From Glaciecola sp. UBA2563 (lineage in GTDB: Bacteria > Pseudomonadota > Gammaproteobacteria > Enterobacterales > Alteromonadaceae): a stretch of 40,994 bases of DNA. Position numbers and translations under genes: made by a program. The stretch covers positions 1-40,994 of the forward strand of contig DDLV01000012.1 in NCBI GenBank assembly GCA_002340325.1, given 5' to 3'. The notes beneath the pieces are model-generated. The model was not told where the DNA came from, did no database searches, and worked only from the letters and a program-made list of their open reading frames with translations. This document shows positions 8,067-16,067 of the stretch, in pieces; positions within the stretch are counted from its first letter, which is position 1, and every line of letters begins with the position of its first letter.

Positions 8067-9347
8067 AGCACTTACAAATTACCACTTGTAAATCCAATAC
8101 TTTTCGCTGGCGCCATTATCCTACTCGTAAGCTTTGCGATTAGAGCGTCTTTCGGCCTATTTCAAATTCCCATAGCAACCGAGTTTAATTGGTTACGAGG
8201 TGAATTTTCCCTAGCTATCGCTATTCAAAATTTGTTTTGGGGGATAGGGCAGCCAATCTTTGGTGCGTTAGCTGAAAAATTCGGGGATCGCAAGGCGATT
8301 GTACTTGGTATCTTTTGCTATGCCGTTGGCCTTGTTTTATCCGCATTTGCCATAACTCCTGGGCAGCATCAAGTACTTGAAATGTTGGTTGGTTTTGGTA
8401 TCGCCGGTACTGGATTTGGGGTGATATTGGCAATTGTCGGTCGCGCCTCTAGCGATAAGAATCGGTCATTGGCTTTGGGTATCACTACTGCAGCAGGCTC
8501 AGTTGGGCAGATTATTGGTCCGCCTCTTGCCGCTGCGTTACTTGCCGTTGTCACTTGGCAAATGACGTTTATCACATTTGCTATTTTCATCTTACTCACA
8601 TTATTTGCAGTTTCTTTTCTTACGTTACCGAGCCAATCAGAAGCAGCAAGCGACGCATCATTCAATAACAAAAGTGCTAATGAGCCAATCTTTCCGGTAA
8701 TCAAAAGAGCCATAAAAGATCCGACATTTATATTCCTGTTTATTGGTTTTTTTTCATGTGGGTACCAACTGGCCTTTATCACTGCGCATTTTCCCGCATT
8801 GATCATTGAAATGTGCAGCGCTATCTCTCCAAGTAGCTTAATCCAAAACCTCGGCGTTTCGAGTATGTCTGGACTGGGTGCGCTTGCTATCGCAGTAATC
8901 GGTGCTTTTAATATTTTCGGCACCATTTTAGCTGGATGGCTGGGTAATCATTTTTCACGAAAATACCTGCTGGCCATTATCTATTTAATGCGCACACTGA
9001 TTTCTGTATTCTTTATTATGAACCCAATAACACCAGAATCTGTTGTGTTGTTTTCTGCCATTATGGGGGCGCTTTGGTTGGCCACAGTGCCACTCACTGC
9101 TGGTCTTGTCGGTCAAATTTACGGCTTAAAATATATGGGCACACTCTATGGCATTGTATTCTTTTCGCACCAACTGGGCGGTTTTTTAGGCGTTTGGTTA
9201 GGCGGAGCCCTTTATGACTATTATGGGGATTACATAATGGTGTGGTGGATAGGCATAGCCGTCGGTGTAATTTCGGCCGCCATTCACCTTCCGGTTAATG
9301 AAACACCCTATAATGAAAGAAGCTTTGCGCCGACAAATGCATCATAA
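8064..9347 (+). CDS. MFS transporter, apparent ATC start
   Basis: A 12-helix major facilitator superfamily permease of about 427 residues, probably of the monocarboxylate/oxalate-formate type by overall look; the substrate is unknown. Helix 1 (LFAGAIILLVSFAIRASFGLF) and the loop motif A-like GALAEKFGDRKAIVLG are clear. The first canonical start codon (TTG 8232) would delete helix 1 and part of helix 2, so translation must begin earlier; AGGAG at 8053 points to ATC 8064 as initiator. ATG mutated to ATC, true non-canonical initiation, or a base-calling error are the options. The next gene follows 29 bases later on the same strand. Confidence 0.8.
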   Translation: MSTYKLPLVNPILFAGAIILLVSFAIRASFGLFQIPIATEFNWLRGEFSLAIAIQNLFWGIGQPIFGALAEKFGDRKAIVLGIFCYAVGLVLSAFAITPGQHQVLEMLVGFGIAGTGFGVILAIVGRASSDKNRSLALGITTAAGSVGQIIGPPLAAALLAVVTWQMTFITFAIFILLTLFAVSFLTLPSQSEAASDASFNNKSANEPIFPVIKRAIKDPTFIFLFIGFFSCGYQLAFITAHFPALIIEMCSAISPSSLIQNLGVSSMSGLGALAIAVIGAFNIFGTILAGWLGNHFSRKYLLAIIYLMRTLISVFFIMNPITPESVVLFSAIMGALWLATVPLTAGLVGQIYGLKYMGTLYGIVFFSHQLGGFLGVWLGGALYDYYGDYIMVWWIGIAVGVISAAIHLPVNETPYNERSFAPTNAS

Positions 9348-9376
9348 TTACTAAAGTGTCATTACGGAGAGGATTG

Positions 9377-10132
9377 GTGAGAAAGGTCATCATAACAGGG
9401 CTTAATGGTACGCTGGCGCCTAAACTTGCCCATGTTTTGAGTCAGCAAAAAATAGACGTTGTTGCATGGAATAGGGTGGAAGTTAATCCCGAAGATGCCG
9501 AAGCCAGCCGAAAATTTGTTGAAGCAGTGCAACCAGATGCCATTTGCCACTTAGCTACTGGCTCGGCTAATTGGTGTAAAATTTTGGCAGGGATTTCAGC
9601 ATCCAATGAAATTCGGTTTTTGTTTACTAGCACGGCTATGGTTTTTAACCATGAACCAAATGGTCCACACCGCGCTGGTGACGAAACGACAGGGCGAGAT
9701 GACTACGGCAAAAACAAAATAGAAAGCGAAGAATTGATTCTTAAGCATAACCCCAGCGCTGTCATTGCGCGGATTGGTTGGCAAATTGACTGGGATGCTT
9801 CGGGTAACAACATGTTCAACCATTTGAAAAATATGATAACGCAAGACGGCGTAATTTCAGCGAGTGAGATATGGTATCCGGCGACATCAATGATGAGTGA
9901 CACCAGTGCTGTTCTTGTAAATTTGCTAAAAGGTAGCGCCGCTGGCATCTATCACATTGATAGCAATCGACATGACAAACTGAGCTTTGTTGATATTTGT
10001 GAGCGAATATCAAAGTTACACAACCTATACTGGCACATAAAGTCAAACCGCGATTATCATCATGACCAGAGATTACTCGATGATAGAATCGATATTCCTG
10101 ATATTTCAACGCGTTTACAGCGTTCGGTATAA
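9377..10132 (+). CDS. NAD-dependent epimerase/RmlD-like reductase
   Basis: An extended short-chain dehydrogenase/reductase of 251 residues resembling dTDP-4-dehydrorhamnose reductase (RmlD). N-terminal Rossmann motif GLNGTLAPKLAHVL; active-site features TSTAMVF (Ser/Thr) and DYGKNK (Tyr-x-x-x-Lys type). The sequence is shorter than typical RmlD and lacks some substrate-binding parts, so a sugar-nucleotide role is not assured. GTG 9377 was chosen because GGAGAGG sits just upstream and the product starts directly with RKVIITG; a GTG at 9356 is the alternative. It follows the MFS gene closely, suggesting cotranscription. Confidence 0.75.
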   Translation: MRKVIITGLNGTLAPKLAHVLSQQKIDVVAWNRVEVNPEDAEASRKFVEAVQPDAICHLATGSANWCKILAGISASNEIRFLFTSTAMVFNHEPNGPHRAGDETTGRDDYGKNKIESEELILKHNPSAVIARIGWQIDWDASGNNMFNHLKNMITQDGVISASEIWYPATSMMSDTSAVLVNLLKGSAAGIYHIDSNRHDKLSFVDICERISKLHNLYWHIKSNRDYHHDQRLLDDRIDIPDISTRLQRSV

Positions 10133-10162
10133 AATCTTACGTTATTGAAAAGTTTATTAAAT

Positions 10163-10178
10163 TTTGATGAAAATCACA
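10163..10178. promoter_or_regulatory. CRP-like site upstream of the CoA hydrolase gene
   Basis: TTTGA-TGAAAA-TCACA matches the CRP half-sites (TGTGA-N6-TCACA) at nine of ten positions. It lies 60 bases before the acetyl-CoA hydrolase start, where a CRP activator or repressor site for an acetate-metabolism gene would make sense. No experimental support. Confidence 0.35.
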
Positions 10179-10237
10179 TTTGTGACGTCTGTTTTCTGGT
10201 ATCTTCTGAGGAGAATTAAATATCCGGAAGTTCATGG

Positions 10238-11560
10238 ATGAAAACAATAGACTTAACAGTTTTGTATCAAGACAAATTAGTTAACGTGGGATCCGCGTGC
10301 GACTTGTTAAATGATGCAGATAACCTTATTTTAGGCATGGGTGTCGCTATGCCTCCTGCGCTAATTCGAGGGACTGCAACGTTATTAAAGGGTAACCCAA
10401 AGAAGCGTCTTAACCTCTATTACATGCATGGCTCAGAAACCCTTGCTGAGCATTTACTCACGCCAGAATTTGCTCGCCAGTTAAGTGCCAGACCCGCGTT
10501 TATGAGCAGTCACGATAGAGCCGCCATCCAACGTATGGGGCAGGATAATATTATAGAGTTCATGCCAGCAACTTTTCATCAAGTTGGTCGACTGTTTACC
10601 GAACAAATCCGTCCGGATGTATTTATGACAACCGTATCCCCTATGGACAAACACGGATACTTCAGCCTCGGTACAAATGCTGATTATGGCGCAAGTGTTA
10701 TCCGTAAAGCGAAATATGTGATAGTCGAGGTAAACGAAAATATGCCCCGAACCTTTGGCGAATGTTCAGTGCACATATCCGAAATAGATAAAATCATAGA
10801 AAATCACCGACCGTTAACTGAAGTATTGAGTAAACCCGCCACTGTCATTGATAAGGAGATTGCTTCGAGCATTGTTGAGTACATTAATGATGGCGATACC
10901 TTACAACTTGGCATCGGCAATGTCCCCAACTCAGTATTAGACTCGTTGCGACATCACAAAAACTTAGGCTTACATTCTGAACTGTTTAGCAGTGCTATGG
11001 TGGAATTGATTGAAAGCGGTGTTATCAATGGTCGTTTCAAATCTTGGATGCAGCATAAACATGTTTTTACGCTCGCTTTAGGCGATAAAGCAATGTATGA
11101 ATTTATGGATGACAACCCCTCCATCGTAGGATATCCCGCGTCCTGGGTAAATAATCCAAACATTATCCGAAAAAACCGCAACATGGTCTCTGTAAATGCT
11201 GCAATTGAAATAGATCTAAGTGGTCAAATCAACGCTGAAGAAATGGCAGGACATCCATTTTCTGGCACGGGCGGCCAGTTAGATTTTGTCAGAGGTGCCT
11301 ATGCATCACAAGGTGGACGTTCTTTTATTGCGCTGCATTCAACGGCTAAAAGCGGGCAGGTCAGCAGGATTGTACCAAGACTTCAAGGCACAGCGGTCAC
11401 TGACACACGCATGGATACGCATTTTGTGGTGACAGAGTATGGCTGTGTTAATCTTAAAGGCCTTTCATTGCAACAGCGTGCAGAGGCAATAATCAATCTC
11501 GCGCATCCCAAATTCAGAGAAGATTTATCCAGAGAAGCTAAAGCGCTTGGCTCAATATAA
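10238..11560 (+). CDS. Acetyl-CoA hydrolase/CoA transferase family protein
   Basis: A 440-residue cytoplasmic enzyme of the acetyl-CoA hydrolase / 4-hydroxybutyrate CoA-transferase family, which moves CoA between acyl groups through a glutamyl-CoA intermediate. Visible family blocks: the TTVSPMDKHGYFSLG segment of the N-terminal domain, the GIGNVPNSVL loop, the LHSELFSSAMVELIESG block that holds the probable catalytic Glu, and GTGGQLDFVRGA followed by the VTEYGCVNLKG C-terminal block. Length is usual. ATG 10238 has GGAAG about 12 bases upstream. It stands alone, with a CRP-like site before it and a possible terminator after it. Confidence 0.87.
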   Translation: MKTIDLTVLYQDKLVNVGSACDLLNDADNLILGMGVAMPPALIRGTATLLKGNPKKRLNLYYMHGSETLAEHLLTPEFARQLSARPAFMSSHDRAAIQRMGQDNIIEFMPATFHQVGRLFTEQIRPDVFMTTVSPMDKHGYFSLGTNADYGASVIRKAKYVIVEVNENMPRTFGECSVHISEIDKIIENHRPLTEVLSKPATVIDKEIASSIVEYINDGDTLQLGIGNVPNSVLDSLRHHKNLGLHSELFSSAMVELIESGVINGRFKSWMQHKHVFTLALGDKAMYEFMDDNPSIVGYPASWVNNPNIIRKNRNMVSVNAAIEIDLSGQINAEEMAGHPFSGTGGQLDFVRGAYASQGGRSFIALHSTAKSGQVSRIVPRLQGTAVTDTRMDTHFVVTEYGCVNLKGLSLQQRAEAIINLAHPKFREDLSREAKALGSI

Positions 11561-11602
11561 GCGCTGTGCGTAGATCCCAAAGTATGAGTAGATGATCTTA
11601 AA

Positions 11603-11660
11603 CCAATTGTAAAAAGCAAAACCAGTCTAATAAATAAGTTCCGAGCAATTGGATTTTTTT
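11603..11660 (+). terminator. Possible terminator after the CoA hydrolase gene
   Basis: CCAATTG (11603-11609) pairs with CAATTGG (11646-11652), followed by A and seven T. The loop is long (36 bases), so this is a weak candidate supported mainly by the T tract. Confidence 0.35.
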
Positions 11661-11734
11661 GTCCCGGTTTTAGCAAGCCATTCGTTGAGAGAGTGTATTG
11701 GAAACATTAATTCATAAACTCAGGAATACGCATC

Positions 11735-12241
11735 ATGCAAAAATCATTAGTTATTTTCACAATATTTATATTACTTCTCACTAGCAACGTTTCATTGGCT
11801 GAATCGGCTGCCACCCCTTCAGTCTCGCCATATCAATCATCCAAACTCGAGCAATTATCTTGGCTAACGGGCAGCTGGCATGGAGAGGCCATGGGCGGTG
11901 TTTTTAAAGAGACTTGGCACGCCCCTAACGCAAACTCAATGATGGGCATGTTTAAGCTAGCCAAAGACGGTGAAGTGCTTTTTTACGAGTTCTTGACCAT
12001 TGTGGAGACTGAAGATGAGGTTGTGTTAAGGCTTAAACACTTCGATCAAAATTTAGTTGGCTGGGAAGAAAAAGATAAATCAATCGAATTTAAGTTACTA
12101 AGTATCAATAAAGATGAAGCAATATTTGATGGAATTGAATTTAAACGGTTGGGACAAGAGGCAATGCAAATAACGGTAGCCATTTCGCAAGGCGAAGAAG
12201 TCCACAACGTTGAGTTTCTTTGTGAAAGATATAGCCTTTGA
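11735..12241 (+). CDS. Secreted DUF6265-family protein
   Basis: A 168-residue protein with an N-terminal signal peptide (MQKSLVIFTIFILLLTSNVSLA) that sends it to the periplasm. The mature part is the DUF6265-like domain: LEQLSWLTGSWHGEAMGGVF, ETWHAPNANSMMGMFKL and the FYEFLTIVE and LRLKHFDQ strands. This looks like a lipocalin/nitrobindin-like beta barrel; function unknown. The gene is 57 bases upstream of the ECF sigma gene on the same strand and might share its regulation, but ECF42 loci normally pair with YCII proteins rather than with this family. Confidence 0.8.
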   Translation: MQKSLVIFTIFILLLTSNVSLAESAATPSVSPYQSSKLEQLSWLTGSWHGEAMGGVFKETWHAPNANSMMGMFKLAKDGEVLFYEFLTIVETEDEVVLRLKHFDQNLVGWEEKDKSIEFKLLSINKDEAIFDGIEFKRLGQEAMQITVAISQGEEVHNVEFLCERYSL

Positions 12242-12298
12242 AGATGCTTCGATAATTACTTAAGCTATAGCGCATCAGTGGCAATATAGCGTAGGTAA

Positions 12299-13555
12299 AT
12301 GGTCAACAAGCTTGAGGCTAATATAGAAAAGATCTTCAGAGAACATGGAAAACATGTTCTCGCGACATTGATTGGGTTATTTGGTAGCCATAATCTGCAT
12401 CTGGCTGAAGACTGCTTACAAGAAACGTTTGCAAAAGCGCTCAATCACTGGCGCCAAAAAGGATTGCCCGAAAACCCACCTGCATGGTTGATGCTAACAG
12501 CAAAGAATCAAGCGATTGATATCTTAAGAAAGCAATCCAAATCAACCTCGCTTGAGCCCACGTTAAACAGTGGATGGACATTGAAGTCTGTCGTCGACAC
12601 GCAATTTGAGAAGACCAAAGACAATGAAATACAACTGCTTATCTGGATTGCAACGACCGATCTCGATGAAGTTAATCAACTTGCAATTATGTTGAAATGG
12701 TTGTGCGGACTTTCCATGGAAGAAACCGCCAACGCGCTGCTAATTTCATATGAAAACGCAAAAAAGCGACTGCAAAGAGCGCGCAGCCAACTTAGCAAAA
12801 TACCCTTTGAAATTGTCGACACTGCTCTTAATGATGAATCGCTGGCAAAGGTACATATCGCTCTGTACTTGTTATTTTCTCGAACCATCGACCCACTGAC
12901 TGAGCAATCGGAGAACACCAAGATGCTTTGTTTACAGAGTATTGGTTTAGCAAAATTACTGTTGGATGATAAAAGAACATCCAACAGCGAAAGCTTTGCG
13001 CTTTATGCACTTATGCATTTTCACCATGCTCGTCATCTCGCTCGCTTAAATGGCGATTTTTTAAATATCCCAATTGATTTGCAAGACAGGCGTAAATGGC
13101 ATTACCCACTAATTGCAGATGGGACTCAACTGCTAGACACGTCGCTTGATTTAGTCGACAAACAACCTGGTCGGTTTTTACTTGAAGCACTTACGGCATA
13201 TGAACATTGTCGTGCAACACGTTTTGAACAAACTAACTGGCTGCGTATCATAGATTATTACAACAAGCTCTACGCGCTGACGGAATCGCCAATGTACTTA
13301 ATCAGCCTTGCAGCTGCAAAAGGTTACGCTGGTGAAGCTGAATCAGGCATTCAATTACTTGAGAGTATTGAAGACTCAAAAAAGACAGCTATAACTAAGC
13401 ACTTATATGCCACTAAAGCGTTTCTGCTCGCTTTCAAAGGGGCTAAGACACTTGCAACTGAAGCGTTTGAAGTAAGCGTATTGAATGGCTTAAGTGACTC
13501 GGAACAGTCATATTTATTACAGAGAATTGAGAATGTCCTAAATCCCGAGCGATAA
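12299..13555 (+). CDS. ECF sigma factor, ECF42-type with C-terminal DUF6596 domain
   Basis: A 418-residue RNA polymerase sigma factor. Sigma region 2 is near residues 10-75 (HNLHLAEDCLQETFAKALNHW, WLMLTAKNQAIDILRK) and region 4 near 110-160 (LKWLCGLSMEETANALLIS, KRLQRARSQL). The long C-terminal part (about 175-415) is the helical DUF6596/TPR-like extension typical of ECF42, which lacks an anti-sigma factor and is thought to be controlled by that extension. ECF42 genes are characteristically linked to YCII (DGPF) genes, and one lies convergent at 13673-14023. Start ATG 12299 follows an AGGT. Confidence 0.88.
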   Translation: MVNKLEANIEKIFREHGKHVLATLIGLFGSHNLHLAEDCLQETFAKALNHWRQKGLPENPPAWLMLTAKNQAIDILRKQSKSTSLEPTLNSGWTLKSVVDTQFEKTKDNEIQLLIWIATTDLDEVNQLAIMLKWLCGLSMEETANALLISYENAKKRLQRARSQLSKIPFEIVDTALNDESLAKVHIALYLLFSRTIDPLTEQSENTKMLCLQSIGLAKLLLDDKRTSNSESFALYALMHFHHARHLARLNGDFLNIPIDLQDRRKWHYPLIADGTQLLDTSLDLVDKQPGRFLLEALTAYEHCRATRFEQTNWLRIIDYYNKLYALTESPMYLISLAAAKGYAGEAESGIQLLESIEDSKKTAITKHLYATKAFLLAFKGAKTLATEAFEVSVLNGLSDSEQSYLLQRIENVLNPER

Positions 13556-13576
13556 CACAGAACGATAACACAGTAT

Positions 13577-13644
13577 TCCAATTGAACGATTTTTGTTTTT
13601 TGCGATTAGGGTCAATCAAACTTCACAAAAATCATTCAATTGGA
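13577..13644. terminator. Large inverted repeat between convergent genes
   Basis: Bases 13577-13596 and 13625-13644 are 20-base inverted copies (TCCAATTG...TTTTTGT against ACAAAAA...CAATTGGA) with a single mismatch that would be a G-U or A-C wobble depending on strand; the loop is 28 bases. Lying between the sigma and YCII stop codons, it could act as a bidirectional terminator. Confidence 0.6.
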
Positions 13645-13672
13645 CGGTCAGTAGATTGTTCCTCCTATTGGG

Positions 13673-14023
13673 CTATTCATACTCTTGTATAGGACGCACC
13701 TCAACAGTGGTATTTGGGTATTGCCAAATAGGGCACGATTTCGCCAACGCAATCGCATCTTCAATCGAGTTAACGGCAACAATAGAATATCCGCTAATAA
13801 GCTCTTTTAACTCTGATGTTGCGATATCCGTAACTACACCTTCTTTATTAAGGCGTTTACCCGAATACTCCAATGGGTCACCGCCAGAAATAAGTTGGCC
13901 TTTAGCACTTAATGACGCCATCCAAACTTCCCAATTCTTCATACCCTCCATTAGCTCTTCTTCGCTTGCACTAGAATGCCATTCGGGATCGCCGCCGTGA
14001 TAAATAAACATAAATTTTTGCAT
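13673..14023 (-). CDS. YCII (DGPF)-family protein
   Basis: A 116-residue cytoplasmic protein of the YCII superfamily. MQKFMFIYHGGDPEWH at the start, the WEVWMASLSAKGQLISGGDPL centre and the AIALAKSCPIWQYPNTTVEVRPIQ end match the group usually encoded next to ECF42 sigma factors. YCII proteins are ferredoxin-like folds of mostly unknown activity; in ECF42 systems they are the likely regulatory targets. The gene is convergent with the sigma gene and has an upstream ATACATC/GATGTAT inverted repeat that might be part of its promoter control. Confidence 0.85.
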   Translation of the reverse strand: MQKFMFIYHGGDPEWHSSASEEELMEGMKNWEVWMASLSAKGQLISGGDPLEYSGKRLNKEGVVTDIATSELKELISGYSIVAVNSIEDAIALAKSCPIWQYPNTTVEVRPIQEYE

Positions 14024-14062
14024 GATAAGTTTCCTTTAATCTTGTCAATGATTGCTTAAATG

Positions 14063-14085
14063 ATACATCTTTGTAATTGATGTAT
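14063..14085. promoter_or_regulatory. Inverted repeat upstream of the YCII gene
   Basis: ATACATC (14063-14069) and GATGTAT (14079-14085) are perfect inverted copies with a 9-base spacer, about 40 bases before the YCII start on the minus strand. Possible operator; the binding protein is unknown. Confidence 0.3.
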
Positions 14086-14235
14086 GCCATTAACGAATGA
14101 CAAATTGAAAAGGGGACAGTGAGCTCTCATTTTTTTTGAATAATTCTTAAAAAAAAAACGCAAATAAATAGCAAAATCGTGTCGTATTCGTTCGAGAATC
14201 AACAGAACATAAAAGTAGTACTAATTAACTAAAAG

Positions 14236-14251
14236 GTATACTTAAGTATAC
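14236..14251. promoter_or_regulatory. Perfect 16-base palindrome
   Basis: GTATACTTAAGTATAC is self-complementary over all 16 bases. It lies about 220 bases upstream of the candidate peptide-gene promoter. Perfect symmetry without a loop argues for a dimeric DNA-binding protein rather than an RNA structure. No known consensus is recognised. Confidence 0.35.
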
Positions 14252-14455
14252 GCACGTATTTATTTTTACCTTTACAATAATGAACTTTCTACTAGCGATT
14301 TTATAAGAAATCCGTCAAGCACCTGTACTTGTTGACATTTTGAGGCGATGCTAAGTCCGCTTTTGCCGAGGTATTTGGCTTATGTGACAAGTAAAAGCGA
14401 ACTATTTTCTCGTTTTAATAAAATATTAAAATAATTTAATGTTGTTTCAAGATTG

Positions 14456-14484
14456 TTGTAATTAAGAATTTCGGGTGATACAAA
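14456..14484 (+). promoter_or_regulatory. Candidate sigma-70 promoter for the peptide gene
   Basis: TTGTAA (14456-14461), a 17-base spacer and TACAAA (14479-14484); each hexamer matches four of six consensus positions. Transcription would start near 14490, so the message would begin with the inverted repeat at 14490-14515. Confidence 0.35.
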
Positions 14485-14489
14485 TTTAC

Positions 14490-14515
14490 CAGACATGAAA
14501 GGTAGTACATGTCTG
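14490..14515 (+). promoter_or_regulatory. 8-base inverted repeat at the predicted transcript start
   Basis: CAGACATG and CATGTCTG are perfect inverted copies with a 10-base spacer. The position, just after the candidate -10 box, suits a repressor operator or a 5' end hairpin in the mRNA. Confidence 0.4.
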
Positions 14516-14520
14516 AGGTA

Positions 14521-14557
14521 TAGGGCTTTGCTCACGCCGTAAGTGAGTAGAGCTCTA
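14521..14557 (+). promoter_or_regulatory. Strong 5' UTR hairpin before the peptide gene
   Basis: TAGGGCT (14521-14527) pairs with AGCTCTA (14551-14557, one G-U pair). Above a symmetrical 3x3 internal loop, CTCAC (14531-14535) pairs with GTGAG (14543-14547) around a 7-base loop. No U tract follows, so it is not a classic terminator. It ends 36 bases before the peptide start codon and could stabilise the message or bind a regulator. Confidence 0.5.
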
Positions 14558-14593
14558 CTTAAAACATAATAAATTTTAATCTTAAAGGAATTA

Positions 14594-14686
14594 ATGATGA
14601 AGAAAGTAACACCTCAAAAGCAAAAAAAGGTAAATGGCGGTTCACAGTTGTGGAGACACTCTCCCAGCGGTTTCAACTCTAACTAA
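14594..14686 (+). CDS. SQLW peptide precursor with Gly-Gly leader
   Basis: A 30-codon gene. The leader reads MMKKVTPQKQKKVNGG (16 residues, seven of them basic Lys/Gln-rich) and the tail after Gly-Gly is SQLWRHSPSGFNSN (14 residues). AAAGGA at 14584-14589 is well placed for ATG 14597 (ATG 14594 is a close alternative). The leader keeps the Gly-Gly and the Val at -4 of double-glycine leaders but lacks the usual hydrophobic -7 and -12 positions. A C39-peptidase ABC exporter and adaptor follow, so I infer cleavage after Gly-Gly and secretion of the tail. The tail matches a C-terminal repeat of the neighbouring S8 protease, SQLWRHTSGGFRSN, at 10 of 14 positions, which no chance ORF would do. Role (signal, inhibitor, modified peptide) unknown; no modifying enzyme is encoded nearby. 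Confidence 0.85.
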   Translation: MMKKVTPQKQKKVNGGSQLWRHSPSGFNSN

Positions 14687-14696
14687 TGTTACCTTT

Positions 14697-14723
14697 GTGC
14701 CAAGGCAGTTTTTGCTTTGGCAC
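14697..14723 (+). terminator. Stable hairpin after the peptide gene
   Basis: GTGCCAAGGCA and TGCTTTGGCAC form an 11-pair stem (one G-U) around a 5-base loop, 10 bases after the peptide stop. There is no clear U tract, so it may be a partial terminator or an RNA-processing/stability element that makes the peptide message more abundant than the exporter message downstream. Confidence 0.55.
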
Positions 14724-14863
14724 TAAAGAAACCTTTCATTTAATCAAAGCTCGCATTTTATCAATCGTCTTATCACTCTTTACTCAACTCCTATTTATAC
14801 TATCTTAAACATGAATTTGAATTCACTTTGAATAGCAAATAAGCCAACTATAATGAGTACGCT

Positions 14864-16048
14864 TTGACCGTTGAAAATCACGATGAGGAAATGACGTTCA
14901 GAGAAGATGCAGTTAAAAATGTCTTCTCCCAGGGGCAAAAGCCCTTTAACGTCCAGTCGCCACCCAATGTAACGCTCTATACACTTTCGTTTATCGCATT
15001 TCTCAGCGCCCTTGTCTTTTCGTTATTCGTCATAAAAATCCCAGATCATATAAGCGCAGTGGGCGAAATAATGACAGGGAAAAACTACTACCAAATTACG
15101 ATTAGCGATGAAGATAAAATTGTCGACGATATTGCAATTAACGAAGCGCAATCTGTGAATAACGGCACCGTTCTGTTTACCTTAAAAGACAGAAACGAAA
15201 ACAGTCAAAGACGTAACATCGCTGACCTTAACCAACAGATTGCATTATTAACAACACAGATGCAGCGCGATAAAGAATTCAAAGCCAAAAGTGCTGAGAA
15301 AATAGAACTGCAAAAACGCGATCAACAAAATACGCAATCCCAACTTAAGCAACGTTTAGTCGCTGAAACTAATATCTTACGGCGATATGAAACTAGCGTA
15401 AACAATGGACTGATTGCAGCGACGCGTGTAGATGAACAACAGCGCATCGTCGCGTCAATCGAAACGCAAATTATAAGAGAAGACGCTGTTTTTACTCAAT
15501 TAGAGATGGAAGCGCTGTCATTAGAAGAGCGATTCACACAACAATACGCCACCAATCAAAACGAATTACGTAGGTTACGTTTTGAAAAACAATCATTTGA
15601 AAGTGGGCTCACCATCACATCCCCCTGTGATTGTGTAGTGGACAATATTTTTATCGACGAAGATTTACCTATTATTGCAGGTCAATCAATCGCAACACTC
15701 TCAACGCAAATAGAACACTCCTCACTGCTTCTATATATCCCCGCAAGCGAATATCGTCAGTTGCAGTTAGGCAATCAAATCCAAATCAAAGTCTCGGCGT
15801 ATCCTGCAAATAAGTACGGCATGCTCAAAGCAAAAATTGAGTCTATATCGGCATCGCCGGTGCCGGGAAATATGATAAATAAACAAGGACTAGGACTGGA
15901 TGCGACAACGTATTTTGTGATTACTGCTGTCATTAATGAGATACCCGAAAACATGTCGCTGGTTACAGGGATGAAAGTCAATTCCGACATCAGAATTGGC
16001 GCAACTTCATTGTTCCGTCTGTTATTCGACATCAATCACAAACGATAA
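14864..16048 (+). CDS. HlyD-family periplasmic adaptor of a peptide exporter
   Basis: Membrane-fusion protein (394 residues) that would link the ABC exporter at 16068 to an outer-membrane TolC-type channel (none encoded here). A cytoplasmic N-terminus of about 37 residues is followed by one membrane helix (about 38-58, LYTLSFIAFLSALVFSLFVI), a half lipoyl-like strand pair, a long coiled coil rich in Gln/Glu/Arg (about 108-245), the second half of the lipoyl domain (CDCVVDNIFIDEDLPIIAGQ) and a beta-barrel end. The start is TTG 14864 by reading-frame extent; ATG 14891 is an alternative but its AGGA is only one base away. It ends 19 bases before the exporter start. Confidence 0.88.
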   Translation: MTVENHDEEMTFREDAVKNVFSQGQKPFNVQSPPNVTLYTLSFIAFLSALVFSLFVIKIPDHISAVGEIMTGKNYYQITISDEDKIVDDIAINEAQSVNNGTVLFTLKDRNENSQRRNIADLNQQIALLTTQMQRDKEFKAKSAEKIELQKRDQQNTQSQLKQRLVAETNILRRYETSVNNGLIAATRVDEQQRIVASIETQIIREDAVFTQLEMEALSLEERFTQQYATNQNELRRLRFEKQSFESGLTITSPCDCVVDNIFIDEDLPIIAGQSIATLSTQIEHSSLLLYIPASEYRQLQLGNQIQIKVSAYPANKYGMLKAKIESISASPVPGNMINKQGLGLDATTYFVITAVINEIPENMSLVTGMKVNSDIRIGATSLFRLLFDINHKR

Positions 16049-16067
16049 GTATCGCAGGGGAGAGCGG

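Larger units (their letters stand above)
14024..14593. other. Long AT-rich regulatory region before the peptide gene
   Basis: Some 570 bases without a credible protein gene. Contents in order: an inverted repeat near the YCII start (14063-14085); an AAAAGGGGACAGTGAGC stretch at about 14107-14123 resembling flanks of REP-associated elements; a perfect 16-base palindrome (14236-14251); a GTCAA/TTGAC inverted repeat (14314-14336); a candidate promoter (14456-14484); an 8-base inverted repeat (14490-14515); and a strong RNA hairpin (14521-14557). This density of symmetrical elements suggests the peptide gene is tightly controlled. Confidence 0.6.

Noticed and set aside
8369..8926. 185-codon minus-strand ORF inside the MFS gene
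   Set aside because: Fully antisense to conserved transporter sequence, with no family features or ribosome-binding site; a codon-bias shadow.
14107..14141. Insertion sequence remnant (AAAAGGGGACAG motif before a T run)
   Set aside because: It recalls flanks of REP-associated transposases, but one short motif with no inverted ends or transposase is not enough to call an element.
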